Below, one piece after another: positions 54,080-64,000 of a stretch of DNA of 64,000 bases. The notes below the pieces were generated by a model, which was not told the DNA's origin, searched no databases, and was given only the letters and a program-made list of their open reading frames with translations. Position 1 is the first letter of the stretch; the number at the start of each line of letters is the position of its first letter. The DNA lies in contig NZ_CP022296.1 in the NCBI RefSeq assembly GCF_017310035.1, forward strand, positions 992,001-1,056,000, read 5' to 3'. The translations under genes were made by a program, and so were the position numbers. This DNA comes from Nocardioides sp. S5. GTDB lineage: Bacteria > Actinomycetota > Actinomycetes > Propionibacteriales > Nocardioidaceae.

Positions 54080-55124
54080 CGTAGACCATGCCCATCGCCT
54101 CGCGCACCTCGTCGAGCGTGACCTCGGCCATCTCGTTGGCTCGGGTGTTGCCGCGTCGCAGGACCTCCGAGAGGTAGCCCGGGTCGGCCTCGAGCTCGGC
54201 TCGGTGCGCGCGCAGCGGGGCGAGCTCGGCGTTGACCGCGTCGGTGAGCCGGCCCTTGAGCGCGCCACCGCCGCCGTCGCCGATCTCGTCGGCAACGGTC
54301 GCGGGGTCGGTGCCCTCGCAGAGCGCGATGAGGGTCAGGAGGTTGGCGACCTCGGGACGCCCGTCCGGGTCGTAGGTGATGACGCGGTCGCTGTCGGTCT
54401 TGGCACCCTTCAGCTTCTTGGCCGTCTCGTCGGCGCTCATCCGCAGCTCGACGACGTTGCCCTTCGACTTGCTCATCTTGGTGCCGTCGGTGCCGAGGAT
54501 GAGCGGGGCCTCCGACAACAGCGCGCCGGGCTCGGGGAAGACCGGTGCGTAGCGGTCGTTGAAGCGGCGCGCGACGACGCGCGTCTGCTCGAGGTGGGGG
54601 AGCTGGTCGCGCCCCACCGGGACGACGTTGGCCTTGCAGAACAGGATGTCGGCGGCCTGGTGGACGGGGTAGGTCAGCAGCAGTCCGCCGATCGAGGTGA
54701 TGCCGGCCGACCTGGCCTCGTCCTTGACCGTGGGGTTGCGCTGGAGCTCCGCCACGCTGACCAGGCTGAGGAAGGGCAGCATCAGCTGGTTGAGCGCCGG
54801 GACGGAGGAGTGGGTGAAGATCGTCGCCTTCTCCGGGTCGAGGCCGGCGGCGATGTTGTCGAGGAGCAGGTTGCGCACGTTGCCGGCGATGTCGCCGGCG
54901 ACCTCGCGGTCGGTGATCACCTGGTAGTCGGCGATGAGCTGCCAGATCTCGGCGCCGCTGTCCTGCAGGCGGAGGCGGTTGCGGATCGAGCCGAAGTAGT
55001 GGCCGATGTGCAGCGCTCCGGTCGGACGGTCCCCGGTCAGCATCCGCAGCGAGACCGGGTCGTCGGCCATCTGCTGCTCGATCGCCTCGCTGCGGGCCTG
55101 GGCGGCGCGGAAGGTGTCACTCAC
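54075..55124 (-). CDS. trpS: Tryptophan-tRNA ligase, type II-like
   Basis: The 349-residue class I synthetase has the HIGH box in LTGDRPTGALHIGHYFGSIR (residues 29-48) and KMSKS in LGTDGTKMSKSKGNVVELRM (near residue 210), with ADYQVITDR and VGRDQLPHLEQTR between. The TGDRPTGALHIGHYFG form differs from the usual housekeeping TIGN(Y/L)xG, and resembles the auxiliary TrpRS II of Deinococcus and the indolmycin-resistant enzymes of Streptomyces. It may be the only TrpRS or a second one. A -10 hexamer lies 8 bases before the GTG. Confidence 0.93.
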   Translation of the reverse strand: MSDTFRAAQARSEAIEQQMADDPVSLRMLTGDRPTGALHIGHYFGSIRNRLRLQDSGAEIWQLIADYQVITDREVAGDIAGNVRNLLLDNIAAGLDPEKATIFTHSSVPALNQLMLPFLSLVSVAELQRNPTVKDEARSAGITSIGGLLLTYPVHQAADILFCKANVVPVGRDQLPHLEQTRVVARRFNDRYAPVFPEPGALLSEAPLILGTDGTKMSKSKGNVVELRMSADETAKKLKGAKTDSDRVITYDPDGRPEVANLLTLIALCEGTDPATVADEIGDGGGGALKGRLTDAVNAELAPLRAHRAELEADPGYLSEVLRRGNTRANEMAEVTLDEVREAMGMVYE

Positions 55125-55132
55125 GACGGGCG

Positions 55133-55138
55133 AGCCTA
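55133..55138 (-). promoter_or_regulatory. -10 hexamer upstream of trpS
   Basis: On the minus strand TAGGCT ends 8 bases before the GTG at 55124, suggesting a leaderless or nearly leaderless mRNA. Confidence 0.4.
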
Positions 55139-55172
55139 CTTCCCGGCTGCACGGTGCGGCGAACCGGTTATG

Positions 55173-55178
55173 TAGGGT
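55173..55178 (+). promoter_or_regulatory. -10 hexamer of a probable leaderless promoter
   Basis: TAGGGT ends 6 bases before the GTG at 55185, on the opposite side of the short divergent region from trpS. Confidence 0.5.
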
Positions 55179-55184
55179 CGGCGA

Positions 55185-55694
55185 GTGCCCACCATCGGAG
55201 TAGCCATCGCGATCCCCGAGCCCTGGGCGAGTGAGCTCCAGGACTACCGCACCTCGGTCGGTGACACGACTGCGACGCAGATCCCGACGCACATCACCCT
55301 GATCCCGCCGGCGCAGGTCGAGGACGCCGAGCTCGACACCGTCACCGATCATCTCGCGCACGCGGCTTCGGCCGTGGAGCCGTTCGACATCCACCTCCGC
55401 GGCACCGGCACGTTCCGCCCGGTGTCCCCGGTGGTCTTCGTGACCGTGGCCGAGGGGATCTCCGCGTGCGAGCAGCTCGCCGGCGCCGTGCGCCGCGGGC
55501 CGCTCGAGGTCGACCTGCACTACCCCTACCACCCGCACGTGACGATCGCGCACCACCTCGACGACACCGCGCTCGACCGTGCCTTCGCCGAGCTCGCCGG
55601 CTTCGAGTGCCGCTTCACCGCCGAGGAGTTCAGCCTCTACGTCCACGACGACAGCGCCGGCTGGCAGCCCACCCGACACTTCGAGCTGGGCTGA
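55185..55694 (+). CDS. 2'-5' RNA ligase-like 2H phosphoesterase
   Basis: The 169-residue protein has the two HxT/S motifs of the 2H superfamily: IPTHITLIPP (residues 36-45) and YHPHVTIAHH (near residue 110). The fold is a pair of RNA-ligase-T-like lobes. Family members act on cyclic phosphates or 2'-5' bonds in RNA; the physiological substrate here is unknown. It starts with GTG, is leaderless-like, and its stop lies one base before the YihY gene. Confidence 0.88.
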   Translation: MPTIGVAIAIPEPWASELQDYRTSVGDTTATQIPTHITLIPPAQVEDAELDTVTDHLAHAASAVEPFDIHLRGTGTFRPVSPVVFVTVAEGISACEQLAGAVRRGPLEVDLHYPYHPHVTIAHHLDDTALDRAFAELAGFECRFTAEEFSLYVHDDSAGWQPTRHFELG

Positions 55695-55695
55695 C

Positions 55696-56745
55696 ATGTC
55701 CTTCGTCTCGGACCTGAAGGACCGCGTGGAGCGCGTCCGCGAGCGTCGTCCCCTCGTCGACCACGTCGTGCGCATGGTCGAGCACTTCGGCAACGTCAAC
55801 GGCAGCGCACTCGCCGCGGCCGTCACCTACTTCGCGTTCCTGTCCTTCTTCCCGATCCTGGCGCTCGCGTTCGCCGTCATCGGCCTGGTCTCGAGGGCGT
55901 ACCCCAACGCCGACGACGACCTGGTCACCGCGATCAACGACGTGCTCCCGGGGATCGTGGGGGGCAAGGACGGGCTCGACCTGGCCACCTTCCAGAACAA
56001 CGCGCCCGGCATCCTCAGCGTCGGACTCCTGCTCGCCCTCTACTCCGGCCTCGGCTGGCTGTCGGGGATGCGCACCGCGCTGATCGCGGTCTTCGAGGAG
56101 CCCGAGCGCGAGCAGCCCAACTTCGTCGTCGGCAAGGTGCGCGACATGCTGGCGCTGCTGACCCTCGGCTCCGTGCTCCTGGTGAGCGTCGCCGTGTCCG
56201 GCGTGGCCACCAAGATCGCCACGCCCATCCTCGAGCTCCTCGGCCTCGGCGCGGGCGCGAAGCCCCTGCTGTGGGCCCTCGCGCTCGCGCTGGGCCTGGC
56301 GGCGAGCACGGTGCTGTTCTTCGCCTTCTTCCGCCTCCTCGCCAGCCCCAACGTGCCGTCGCGGTCGCTCTGGTCGGGGGCGCTGCTCGGCGCCATCGTC
56401 TTCGAGCTGCTCAAGCAGCTCTCGACGGTGCTGCTGCAGGCCACTCGCGAGCAGCCGGCCGTGCAGGCCTTCGGCATCGCCCTGATCCTGCTGGTCTGGA
56501 TCAACTACTTCTCCCGCGTCGTCGTCCTCGCCGCCGCCTGGGCCCACACCTCGCCCGAGGCCCGCGCCGCGCGCGCGGCCCAGCTCGTCGCCGACCAGAC
56601 GGTCGAAGGGCCCCGGATCGACCTGGCCGCGGCAGCGGACGTCGTACGCACTGATTCTTCCGCTGGGTCCTCCCCGAAGGCCGCCTTCGCCGCGGGCGCC
56701 GCCTCGATGCTCGGCCTCGTGGCGCTCGTACGCCGCCGGCGCTGA
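55696..56745 (+). CDS. YihY/BrkB-family inner membrane protein
   Basis: This 349-residue protein has about six helices with the YihY pattern: ALAAAVTYFAFLSFFPILAL (residues 38-57), LLALYSGLGWLSGMRTALIA, and TVLFFAFFRLLASPNVPSRSL, then GALLGAIVFELLKQLS and VWINYFSRVVVLAAAWAHT. Former names (ribonuclease BN, BrkB) are not reliable; no enzymatic function is assigned. It begins 1 base after the 2H phosphoesterase gene, so the two are co-expressed. A C-terminal extension with a last helix follows. Confidence 0.9.
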   Translation: MSFVSDLKDRVERVRERRPLVDHVVRMVEHFGNVNGSALAAAVTYFAFLSFFPILALAFAVIGLVSRAYPNADDDLVTAINDVLPGIVGGKDGLDLATFQNNAPGILSVGLLLALYSGLGWLSGMRTALIAVFEEPEREQPNFVVGKVRDMLALLTLGSVLLVSVAVSGVATKIATPILELLGLGAGAKPLLWALALALGLAASTVLFFAFFRLLASPNVPSRSLWSGALLGAIVFELLKQLSTVLLQATREQPAVQAFGIALILLVWINYFSRVVVLAAAWAHTSPEARAARAAQLVADQTVEGPRIDLAAAADVVRTDSSAGSSPKAAFAAGAASMLGLVALVRRRR

Positions 56746-56878
56746 CGAGTGACCAGCCAGAGCGATGCACCTGCGGCGTCGGTCGGTCGCACGACCGGCC
56801 GGGTCTGCTGCCACGAGACGTACGCGAGGAGGTCGCGCGCGTCGTCACGGTGACGGACCGGTGGGACAGGGACGCTCG

Positions 56879-58120
56879 TCACGAGGAGACGGGCTCGACG
56901 GACGACGCCGCGCTCGGTGCGTGCAGGCGGATGGTCCGGGAGGCGAGCAGCAGCAGTGCCGAGGCCCCGAGCACGACGCCGACGCCGACCAGCAGTGCCT
57001 CCGCCGGCGCGACGAGGAGCGCGGGACCGACCAGCGCGAGCCCGAGGGGCCTGGTCGCGAGCGAGCCGACCTGGTCGATGGCGTAGACCCGGGCCAGCTT
57101 GTCCGTCGGCACACCCTCCTGCACCGCGACGTCCATGAGCACGCTGTAGAGCTGGAGGCCCAGACCGTGGACGAAGGCCGCGGCGAGCAGCGGAGCAGGC
57201 CCTTCGGCCAGGCCCATCGCCACGGGGAAGGCCCCTGTGGACGCCAGCGCGAGCATCGCCGTGACGAGTGGACGGGGTGGGTGGATCCGCATGCTGAGCA
57301 GGGAGCCGGCGACGACTCCGACGCCCAGGGCGGCCATCGCCCAACCCCACACGTCCCGGCCTATGCCCTCGCCCACCACGGTCGGGCCGAGCACGCCCTC
57401 GACGCCTCCGTAGGCGAGGTGGAAGACCATTGCCTGGCCGATCGTCAGCAGCAGCCACCTCTGGTGGACCACCTCGGCCAGGCCGTCTCGCACGTCGGAC
57501 AGGACCGACGGCCGGTCCGTCCCGGGCCGCGGCGCGGCCGGAAGCCGCATGGCGGCGAAGGCGGCGGCTGCGACGAAGAAGGTCAGGGCGTCGATGAGGA
57601 TCGCCCAACCCGAGCCGATGGCGACCACCAGCACGCCCGCGACCGCCGTGCCGGCGATGCGGGCGGAGTCCTGGCTGAGGGCGCGGACCTTGACGGCCGA
57701 CGGCAGCGCTTGTGCCGGAACGGTCAGGGGGGTGACCGAGCGCGACGCCGGCACCGAGAGCCCGGTCAGGACCCCGCTGATCGCCGACAGCAGCGCGAGC
57801 GCGGGCACGCCGCCGACCGAGGACAGCACCACAGCGGCGGTGAGGACCTGGATGACACCGCGCACCACCGAGGAACCGACCATGATCTTGTCCCGCGCCT
57901 CCCGGTCACCGATCACGCCCCCCCACAGCAACGCCGCCGCGAAGGTGACCGCGTAGGCCGCTCCCACGAGGCCGAGCTCGGCGGGCGAGCCCCCCAGGTC
58001 GAGGACGCCGAAGGCCAGCGCGATGGGCGCTATGCCGTTGCCCAGGCTCGTCACCGTCTGGCCGACGAGGAGAGCCCGGAACGGAGCATGGTTCAGTGCG
58101 GACGCAGGGTCGTGCGACAC
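56879..58120 (-). CDS. MFS transporter (EntS-like)
   Basis: The 413-residue protein has 12 helices and an MFS_3/EntS-like N-half: NHAPFRALLVGQTVTSLGNG (TM1), GLVGAAYAVTFAAALLWGGV (TM2) with the GDREARDKIMV loop 2-3, and SGVLTGLSVPASRSVTPLTV in the TM4-5 area. Such proteins export siderophores or drugs. It starts 36 bases downstream of the sdhB stop on the same strand, so it may be read through from the sdh operon. Specificity unknown. Confidence 0.9.
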   Translation of the reverse strand: MSHDPASALNHAPFRALLVGQTVTSLGNGIAPIALAFGVLDLGGSPAELGLVGAAYAVTFAAALLWGGVIGDREARDKIMVGSSVVRGVIQVLTAAVVLSSVGGVPALALLSAISGVLTGLSVPASRSVTPLTVPAQALPSAVKVRALSQDSARIAGTAVAGVLVVAIGSGWAILIDALTFFVAAAAFAAMRLPAAPRPGTDRPSVLSDVRDGLAEVVHQRWLLLTIGQAMVFHLAYGGVEGVLGPTVVGEGIGRDVWGWAMAALGVGVVAGSLLSMRIHPPRPLVTAMLALASTGAFPVAMGLAEGPAPLLAAAFVHGLGLQLYSVLMDVAVQEGVPTDKLARVYAIDQVGSLATRPLGLALVGPALLVAPAEALLVGVGVVLGASALLLLASRTIRLHAPSAASSVEPVSS

Positions 58121-58156
58121 GTCTTGCTCCCGAGAGAAGGCGGTTGCGGTGCTGGC

Positions 58157-58902
58157 TCAGTGGCCGTGGCGGATGGCGGTGCGGAGGTCCTTGTTGAGCT
58201 GGGAGATCACGTCGAGCGGGATCTCCTTGGGGCAGGCGGCGGTGCAGGCGCCGATGTTGGTGCAGCCACCGAAGCCCTCGTGGTCGTGCTGGGCGACCAT
58301 GTTGACCACGCGGCTGTCGCGCTCGGGCTGGCCCTGCGGGAGCTCGCCGAGATGGGTGATCTTGGCACCCATGAAGAGCGAGGCCGAGCCGTTGGGGCAC
58401 GCCGCGACGCAGGCGCCGCAGCCGATGCAGGTGGCGACGTTGAAGGCGCGCAGCGCGTCGTCACGCGGGACGGGCACCGAGTGGGCCTCGGGCGCCGAGC
58501 CGGTGTTGACCGAGATGTAGCCGCCCTGCTGGATGATGCGGTCGAAGGCGCTGCGGTCGACGACCAGGTCCTTGATGACCGGGAAGGCGTCGGCGCGCCA
58601 CGGCTCGATGGTGATCGTCTCGCCGTCGCTGAACGAACGCATGTGGAGCTGGCAGGTCGTGGTGACCTCCGGCCCGTGGGCGTCGCCGTTGATCATCAGC
58701 CCGCACGACCCGCAGATGCCCTCACGGCAGTCGTGGTCGAAGGCGACGGGATCCTCGCCCTTGTCGTTGAGCTGCTCGTTCAGCACGTCGAGCATCTCCA
58801 GGAAGGACATGTCCGGGGACACGTCGGAGAGCTGGTAGGTCTGCATCGCCCCGGCGGACGAGGCGTCCGGCTGGCGCCAGATCTTGAGGGTCAGGTTCAT
58901 GC

Positions 58903-58906
<4 letters not shown>
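58157..58906 (-). CDS. sdhB: Succinate dehydrogenase iron-sulfur subunit
   Basis: This 249-residue subunit carries three iron-sulfur clusters. The 2Fe-2S site is in [20 protein letters not shown] with a later Cys in TTTCQLH, the 4Fe-4S in [15 protein letters not shown], and the 3Fe-4S in [20 protein letters not shown]. It passes electrons from SdhA to the membrane quinone site. It overlaps sdhA by 4 bases (GTGA); a start at the ATG at 58900 is also possible. Length is standard. Confidence 0.96.
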
Positions 58907-60942
<2,036 letters not shown>

Positions 60943-60955
60943 GTGCGATGACCCC

Positions 60956-61675
60956 TTACTTGGTGATGATGCCGGCGAGGACGGCGAGCGGGACGAGCGA
61001 GTAGCCGACCGAGATGACCAGTGCCGTAGCGAGGCCGACCTGCTTGGCGCGGCGTCGCTTCGCGGCGGTGCCGGTCCAGCCGAGCGTCTGGGCGGCGCTC
61101 CAGATCCCATGGTGCAGGTGGGCGCCCAGCGCCAGCATCGCGACGAGGTAGATCACCGTCATCCACCACACGTCGAAGGTGTCGACCAGAAGGTTGTAGG
61201 GGTCGTTGGTCGCCCCGCCCTGCACGTTGACCTTGCCGATGGTGAAGTTGAGCAGGTGCCAGATCAGGAACACCAGGATGGTGACGCCGCCCCAGCGCAT
61301 CATCAGGCTCGCGCGCGTGACACCGGCGGTCTTCTTCACGGTGTACTTCGTGGTGCGGGCGCGCGCGGCGCGGCGCCACAGGATCACGCCGGTGACGACG
61401 TGCACCACCAGTGACAGGAGCAGACCCAGGCGCAGGATCCACAGCGCGCCCTCGTGCGGCAGCAGCGGCTCACCGAGCTCGCGCAGGTGCTCGGCGTACT
61501 CGTTGAACGCGTCGTGGCCGGCGAACGCCTTGAGGTTGCCGTACATGTGCGCGAGCACGAAGCCCACGAAGAGGAAGCCGCTGCCCGCCATGGCGAGCTT
61601 CAGCGCGACCGTGGTGCGCGATGCCCGCGCGCCCTTCACCAGGGTGGGACGTGAGTCTCTGAGTTCAGTTGGCAC
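60956..61675 (-). CDS. sdhC: Succinate dehydrogenase cytochrome b subunit, five-helix type
   Basis: This 239-residue membrane subunit has five helices, like the B. subtilis type that works without a SdhD. Heme-ligand candidates are the His in [47 protein letters not shown] and [19 protein letters not shown]. It anchors SdhAB and reduces menaquinone. The GTG at 61675 is chosen with GAGG upstream; an upstream frame to 61972 overlaps the divergent promoter. It is the first gene of sdhCAB. Confidence 0.93.
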   Translation of the reverse strand: MPTELRDSRPTLVKGARASRTTVALKLAMAGSGFLFVGFVLAHMYGNLKAFAGHDAFNEYAEHLRELGEPLLPHEGALWILRLGLLLSLVVHVVTGVILWRRAARARTTKYTVKKTAGVTRASLMMRWGGVTILVFLIWHLLNFTIGKVNVQGGATNDPYNLLVDTFDVWWMTVIYLVAMLALGAHLHHGIWSAAQTLGWTGTAAKRRRAKQVGLATALVISVGYSLVPLAVLAGIITK

Positions 61676-61758
61676 TCCCTCACGGTATCGCGGCGTCCGC
61701 ACGGGCGACGCGCCGAGGCCGTGTGACGTTTGTCCGGGCGCGCCCACTTCCGCTGGAG

Positions 61759-61774
61759 TGTGACTCACGTCATA
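61759..61774. promoter_or_regulatory. Crp-like site between the two sdh loci
   Basis: TGTGA-N6-TCATA matches the Crp consensus at 9 of 10 positions. It lies in the 148-base divergent region, 84 bases from the sdhC start and 50 from the other start. A weaker TGTGA-N6-TCCGG is at 61722. Confidence 0.4.
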
Positions 61775-61823
61775 GTCACCAGTGTCGACAGGACCCGGGT
61801 CCCCGGACCCCCACGGAGGACGT

Positions 61824-62645
61824 ATGCCAACGACCGACCACGGCGTCACCAGCCCGACCCGCGCGCGCATCGGGGCGCGGACACTGCGACAGGACCGGTG
61901 GTGGCTCTCGCCGCTGGCGACGTTCGTCGTCTTCTCCGGCTTCGTCGTCTTCGCCACCGTGCGCGCCTTCATGGGTCGCGACTACTACGCCTCGCCCTAC
62001 CTCTCGCCGTTCTACTCGCCGTGCCTCGGCGACTGCGTGGAGGGCGCCTCGGACTTCGGCCAGCCGTTCGCGTGGTGGCCGCTGTCCGCGGCGCTGATCA
62101 TCCTGATCTTCCCGCTGGGCTTCCGGATGACCTGCTACTACTACCGCAAGGCCTACTACCGCGCCTTCTGGCTCTCCCCGCCCGCGTGCGGCGTCGCCGA
62201 GCCGCACCAGGCCTACTCCGGCGAGTCGAAGCTGCCGTTGGTCCTGCAGAACGTGCACCGCTACTTCTGGTACGCCGCAGTGCTGGTCGGGCTCGTGCTC
62301 ACCTTCGACGTCGTGCTCGCCTTCCGACCGATGCCGGCGGAGTACGCCATCGGCGACGGCGAGACCAGCGGCATCCACATGGGCCTCGGCACGCTGCTGA
62401 TGATCGTCAACGTCGCCTTCATCTGGCTCTACACGCTGTCGTGCCACTCCTGCCGCCACGTCGTCGGTGGTCGGCTCCGCCACTTCTCCAAGCACCCGGT
62501 GCGCTACAAGCTGTGGACCTGGGTCTCGCGGCTCAACACCAGCCACGGGAAGTGGGCGTGGTACTCGCTCTTCTCGGTCGCCGTCGTCGACTTCTACATC
62601 TACCTGCTCGCCACGGGCACGATCCAGGACCTGAGGTTCTTTTGA
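61824..62645 (+). CDS. Succinate dehydrogenase type-1 membrane subunit (mycobacterial Sdh1-like)
   Basis: This 273-residue protein has five helices and precedes a second SdhA gene. The first helix is LSPLATFVVFSGFVVFATVR. Cys/His groups occur in SPFYSPCLGDCVEGA, FRMTCYYYRKAYYRAFWLSP and LYTLSCHSCRHVVGG (Cys207, His208, Cys210, His212). The mycobacterial Sdh1 membrane subunit has been described as holding a membrane-embedded Rieske-type 2Fe-2S cluster; these residues are candidate ligands, which is inference. The ATG at 61824 has GGAGGA at 6-8 bases, better than the ATG at 61782. Confidence 0.83.
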   Translation: MPTTDHGVTSPTRARIGARTLRQDRWWLSPLATFVVFSGFVVFATVRAFMGRDYYASPYLSPFYSPCLGDCVEGASDFGQPFAWWPLSAALIILIFPLGFRMTCYYYRKAYYRAFWLSPPACGVAEPHQAYSGESKLPLVLQNVHRYFWYAAVLVGLVLTFDVVLAFRPMPAEYAIGDGETSGIHMGLGTLLMIVNVAFIWLYTLSCHSCRHVVGGRLRHFSKHPVRYKLWTWVSRLNTSHGKWAWYSLFSVAVVDFYIYLLATGTIQDLRFF

Positions 62646-62669
62646 ACCACCCCACGAAGTTCTCATCTC

Positions 62670-62704
62670 CCCCGCTTCGCTCCTCCGCTGACAACTCCGC
62701 GGGG
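62670..62704. repeat. Inverted repeat between the type-1 membrane subunit and sdhA
   Basis: CCCCGC (62670-62675) and GCGGGG (62699-62704) flank a stretch that contains CGCTTCGCTCCTCC, the inverted form of the GGAGGAGCGAAGCG found after purH. It lies in the 76 bases between the two genes. Confidence 0.4.
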
Positions 62705-62721
62705 ACCCCGGAAGGCTCCCG

Positions 62722-64000
62722 ATGATCAACGAGAACAGTTCCCCGGCGGAGGGCCGCCACCCGATGACCGGCAACGCGATGTCCGGCGAGGCCCGCGGCG
62801 GCATGGAGCGCCACGCGTACGACGTCGTGGTGGTCGGTGCGGGCGGGGCGGGGCTGCGCGCGGCGATCGCGGCCCACGACGCGGGTGCGCGTACGGCGAT
62901 CGTGTGCAAGTCGCTGCTCGGCAAGGCCCACACGGTGATGGCCGAGGGCGGCATCGCAGCGGCGATGGGCAACCGCTGGCCGGAGGACAACTGGGAGGTC
63001 CACTTCCGCGACACCATGCGCGGCGGCAAGATGCTCAACAACTGGCGGATGGCGCAGCTGCACGCGCAGGAGGCGCCGGAGCGGGTCCAGGAGCTCGAGG
63101 ACTGGGGTGCGCTCTTCGACCGCACCGAGGACGGGCTGATCTCCCAGCGCGACTTCGGGGGCCACAAGTACGCCCGGCTCGCGCACGTCGGCGACCGCAC
63201 CGGACTGGAGATGATCCGCACGCTCCAGCAGCGGGCGGTGTCGCTGGGCATCGACGTCTTCATGGAGTGCACGGTCACCGACGTCTTCAAGGAGGCCAAG
63301 GACGGGCAGAGCCGGGTCTCGGGCGCCTTCGCCTACTGGCGCGAGTCGGGGCGCTTCATCGTCTTCGACGCGCCCAGCGTCATCCTCGCCACCGGCGGCA
63401 TCGGGAAGTCCTTCAAGGTCACCTCGAACTCGTGGGAGTACACCGGTGACGGCCACGCGCTCGCGATGCGGGCCGGCGCGAGCCTGATCAACATGGAGTT
63501 CGTGCAGTTCCACCCCACCGGCATGGTGTGGCCGCCCTCGGTGAAGGGGCTGCTGGTCACCGAGTCGGTGCGCGGCGACGGCGGCATCCTCAAGAACTCC
63601 GAGGGCGAGCGCTTCATGTTCGACTACATCCCCGAGTTCTTCCGGGCCGAGACCGCGGACACCGTCGAGGAGGCGGACGCGTGGTACGAGGACAAGAAGA
63701 ACAACCGCCGTCCTCCGGAGCTGCTGCCACGCGACGAGGTGGCCCGCGCGATCAACTCCGAGATCAAGGCCGGACGCGGCACGCCGCACGGCGGCATCTA
63801 CCTCGACATCGCCTCGCGGCGTACGCCGGAGTTCATCCGCAAGCGGCTGCCGTCGATGTACCACCAGTTCAAGGAGCTCGCCGACGTCGACATCACGGCC
63901 GAGCCGATGGAGATCGGCCCCACCTGCCACTACGTGATGGGCGGCGTCGAGGTCGACGCCGACACCCAGGAGAGCGCGGTGACCGGGCTCTACGCCGTGG
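62722..64000 (+). CDS. sdhA: Succinate dehydrogenase/fumarate reductase flavoprotein (second SdhA), cut by the window edge
   Basis: The first 426 residues are visible. YDVVVVGAGGAGLRAAIAAH (residues 33-52) is the FAD loop, followed by KSLLGKAHTVMAEGGIAAAM with the covalent-FAD histidine, GHKYARLAHVGDRTGLEMIR, INMEFVQFHPTGMVWPPSVK and ESVRGDGGILKNSEGERFM. It is much less like the minus-strand SdhA than that protein is like B. subtilis, and fits the mycobacterial Sdh1 type. It is probably followed by an sdhB outside the window. The ATG has a GGAAGG site upstream. Confidence 0.93.
   Translation, partial: MINENSSPAEGRHPMTGNAMSGEARGGMERHAYDVVVVGAGGAGLRAAIAAHDAGARTAIVCKSLLGKAHTVMAEGGIAAAMGNRWPEDNWEVHFRDTMRGGKMLNNWRMAQLHAQEAPERVQELEDWGALFDRTEDGLISQRDFGGHKYARLAHVGDRTGLEMIRTLQQRAVSLGIDVFMECTVTDVFKEAKDGQSRVSGAFAYWRESGRFIVFDAPSVILATGGIGKSFKVTSNSWEYTGDGHALAMRAGASLINMEFVQFHPTGMVWPPSVKGLLVTESVRGDGGILKNSEGERFMFDYIPEFFRAETADTVEEADAWYEDKKNNRRPPELLPRDEVARAINSEIKAGRGTPHGGIYLDIASRRTPEFIRKRLPSMYHQFKELADVDITAEPMEIGPTCHYVMGGVEVDADTQESAVTGLYAV

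Noticed and set aside
56746..56878. Gap between yihY and the MFS gene with a protein-like minus-strand translation
   Set aside because: The stretch around RDDARDLLAYVSWQQTRP looks protein-like, but it is short, has no start or ribosome site and I recognise no family; a decayed gene remnant is possible but unproven.

Overview
The window is 64 kb of very GC-rich DNA from a high-GC Gram-positive bacterium. An F420-type LLM oxidoreductase, an ANTAR regulator, a SARP-nSTAND-WD40 regulator, PspC proteins, a monomeric isocitrate dehydrogenase, frequent GTG starts and the order sucC-sucD / DUF6350 / purN-purH-folD-DUF3017 / mdh all point to Actinobacteria. Nocardioides or a close relative of the Nocardioidaceae is my best guess; this is inference from gene content and order. 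I found no rRNA, tRNA, CRISPR array or phage, and no gene-free gap longer than 300 bases.

Layout. 1-10.9 kb: the 5' part of an acyl-CoA synthetase gene, a phosphoesterase, small unknown proteins, a GNAT enzyme, GrpB, a GAF-ANTAR regulator, two overlapping FAD oxidoreductases, a DinB-type protein, an azoreductase and an LLM / unknown / acyl-CoA dehydrogenase operon behind a palindromic operator. 10.9-15.6 kb: a 1422-residue SARP-nSTAND-WD40 regulator divergent from a small exported protein, with four 11-bp-phased heptads between them. 15.6-21.5 kb: a hydrolase pair, a YbaK protein, two glycerophosphodiester phosphodiesterases in tandem and a class V aminotransferase. 21.5-25.1 kb: an envelope-stress locus (PspC/LiaF-like protein divergent from a PspC-histidine kinase and its LuxR-type regulator). 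25.2-32.4 kb: an APC permease with UspA, PcrA helicase, an M23 peptidase and a photolyase. 32.5-34.6 kb: sucCD. 34.8-38.0 kb: a lipoprotein and an ECF-sigma-like protein fused to a membrane helix and a large outer domain. 38.1-46.8 kb: membrane proteins, then purN, a ZTP riboswitch, purH, folD and DUF3017, an IS30-family element, and mdh. 46.9-58.1 kb: a lipoprotein, an aquaporin with a long tail, icd, two MFS transporters, a secreted lipase, trpS, a 2H phosphoesterase and a YihY protein. 58.2-64 kb: two divergent succinate dehydrogenase loci, sdhCAB on the minus strand and a second type (membrane subunit plus SdhA) running off the right edge.

How the genes work together. Four TCA-cycle steps are encoded here (icd, sucCD, sdh twice, mdh). 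PurN and PurH both use 10-formyl-tetrahydrofolate, which FolD supplies, and purH sits behind an RNA that senses ZTP/ZMP, the intermediate that accumulates when formyl-folate is short. Crp-like palindromes lie in front of the acyl-CoA synthetase, the secreted lipase and between the two sdh loci, which suggests one regulon for fat use and respiration.

A recurring feature is a -10-like hexamer (TANNNT or a close variant) ending 6 to 9 bases before the start codon of about eighteen genes. This is the geometry of leaderless mRNA, and I used it to choose several starts. The most unusual items are the membrane-tethered sigma-like protein, the phased heptads at the SARP-nSTAND promoter, the ZTP riboswitch and the second succinate dehydrogenase.
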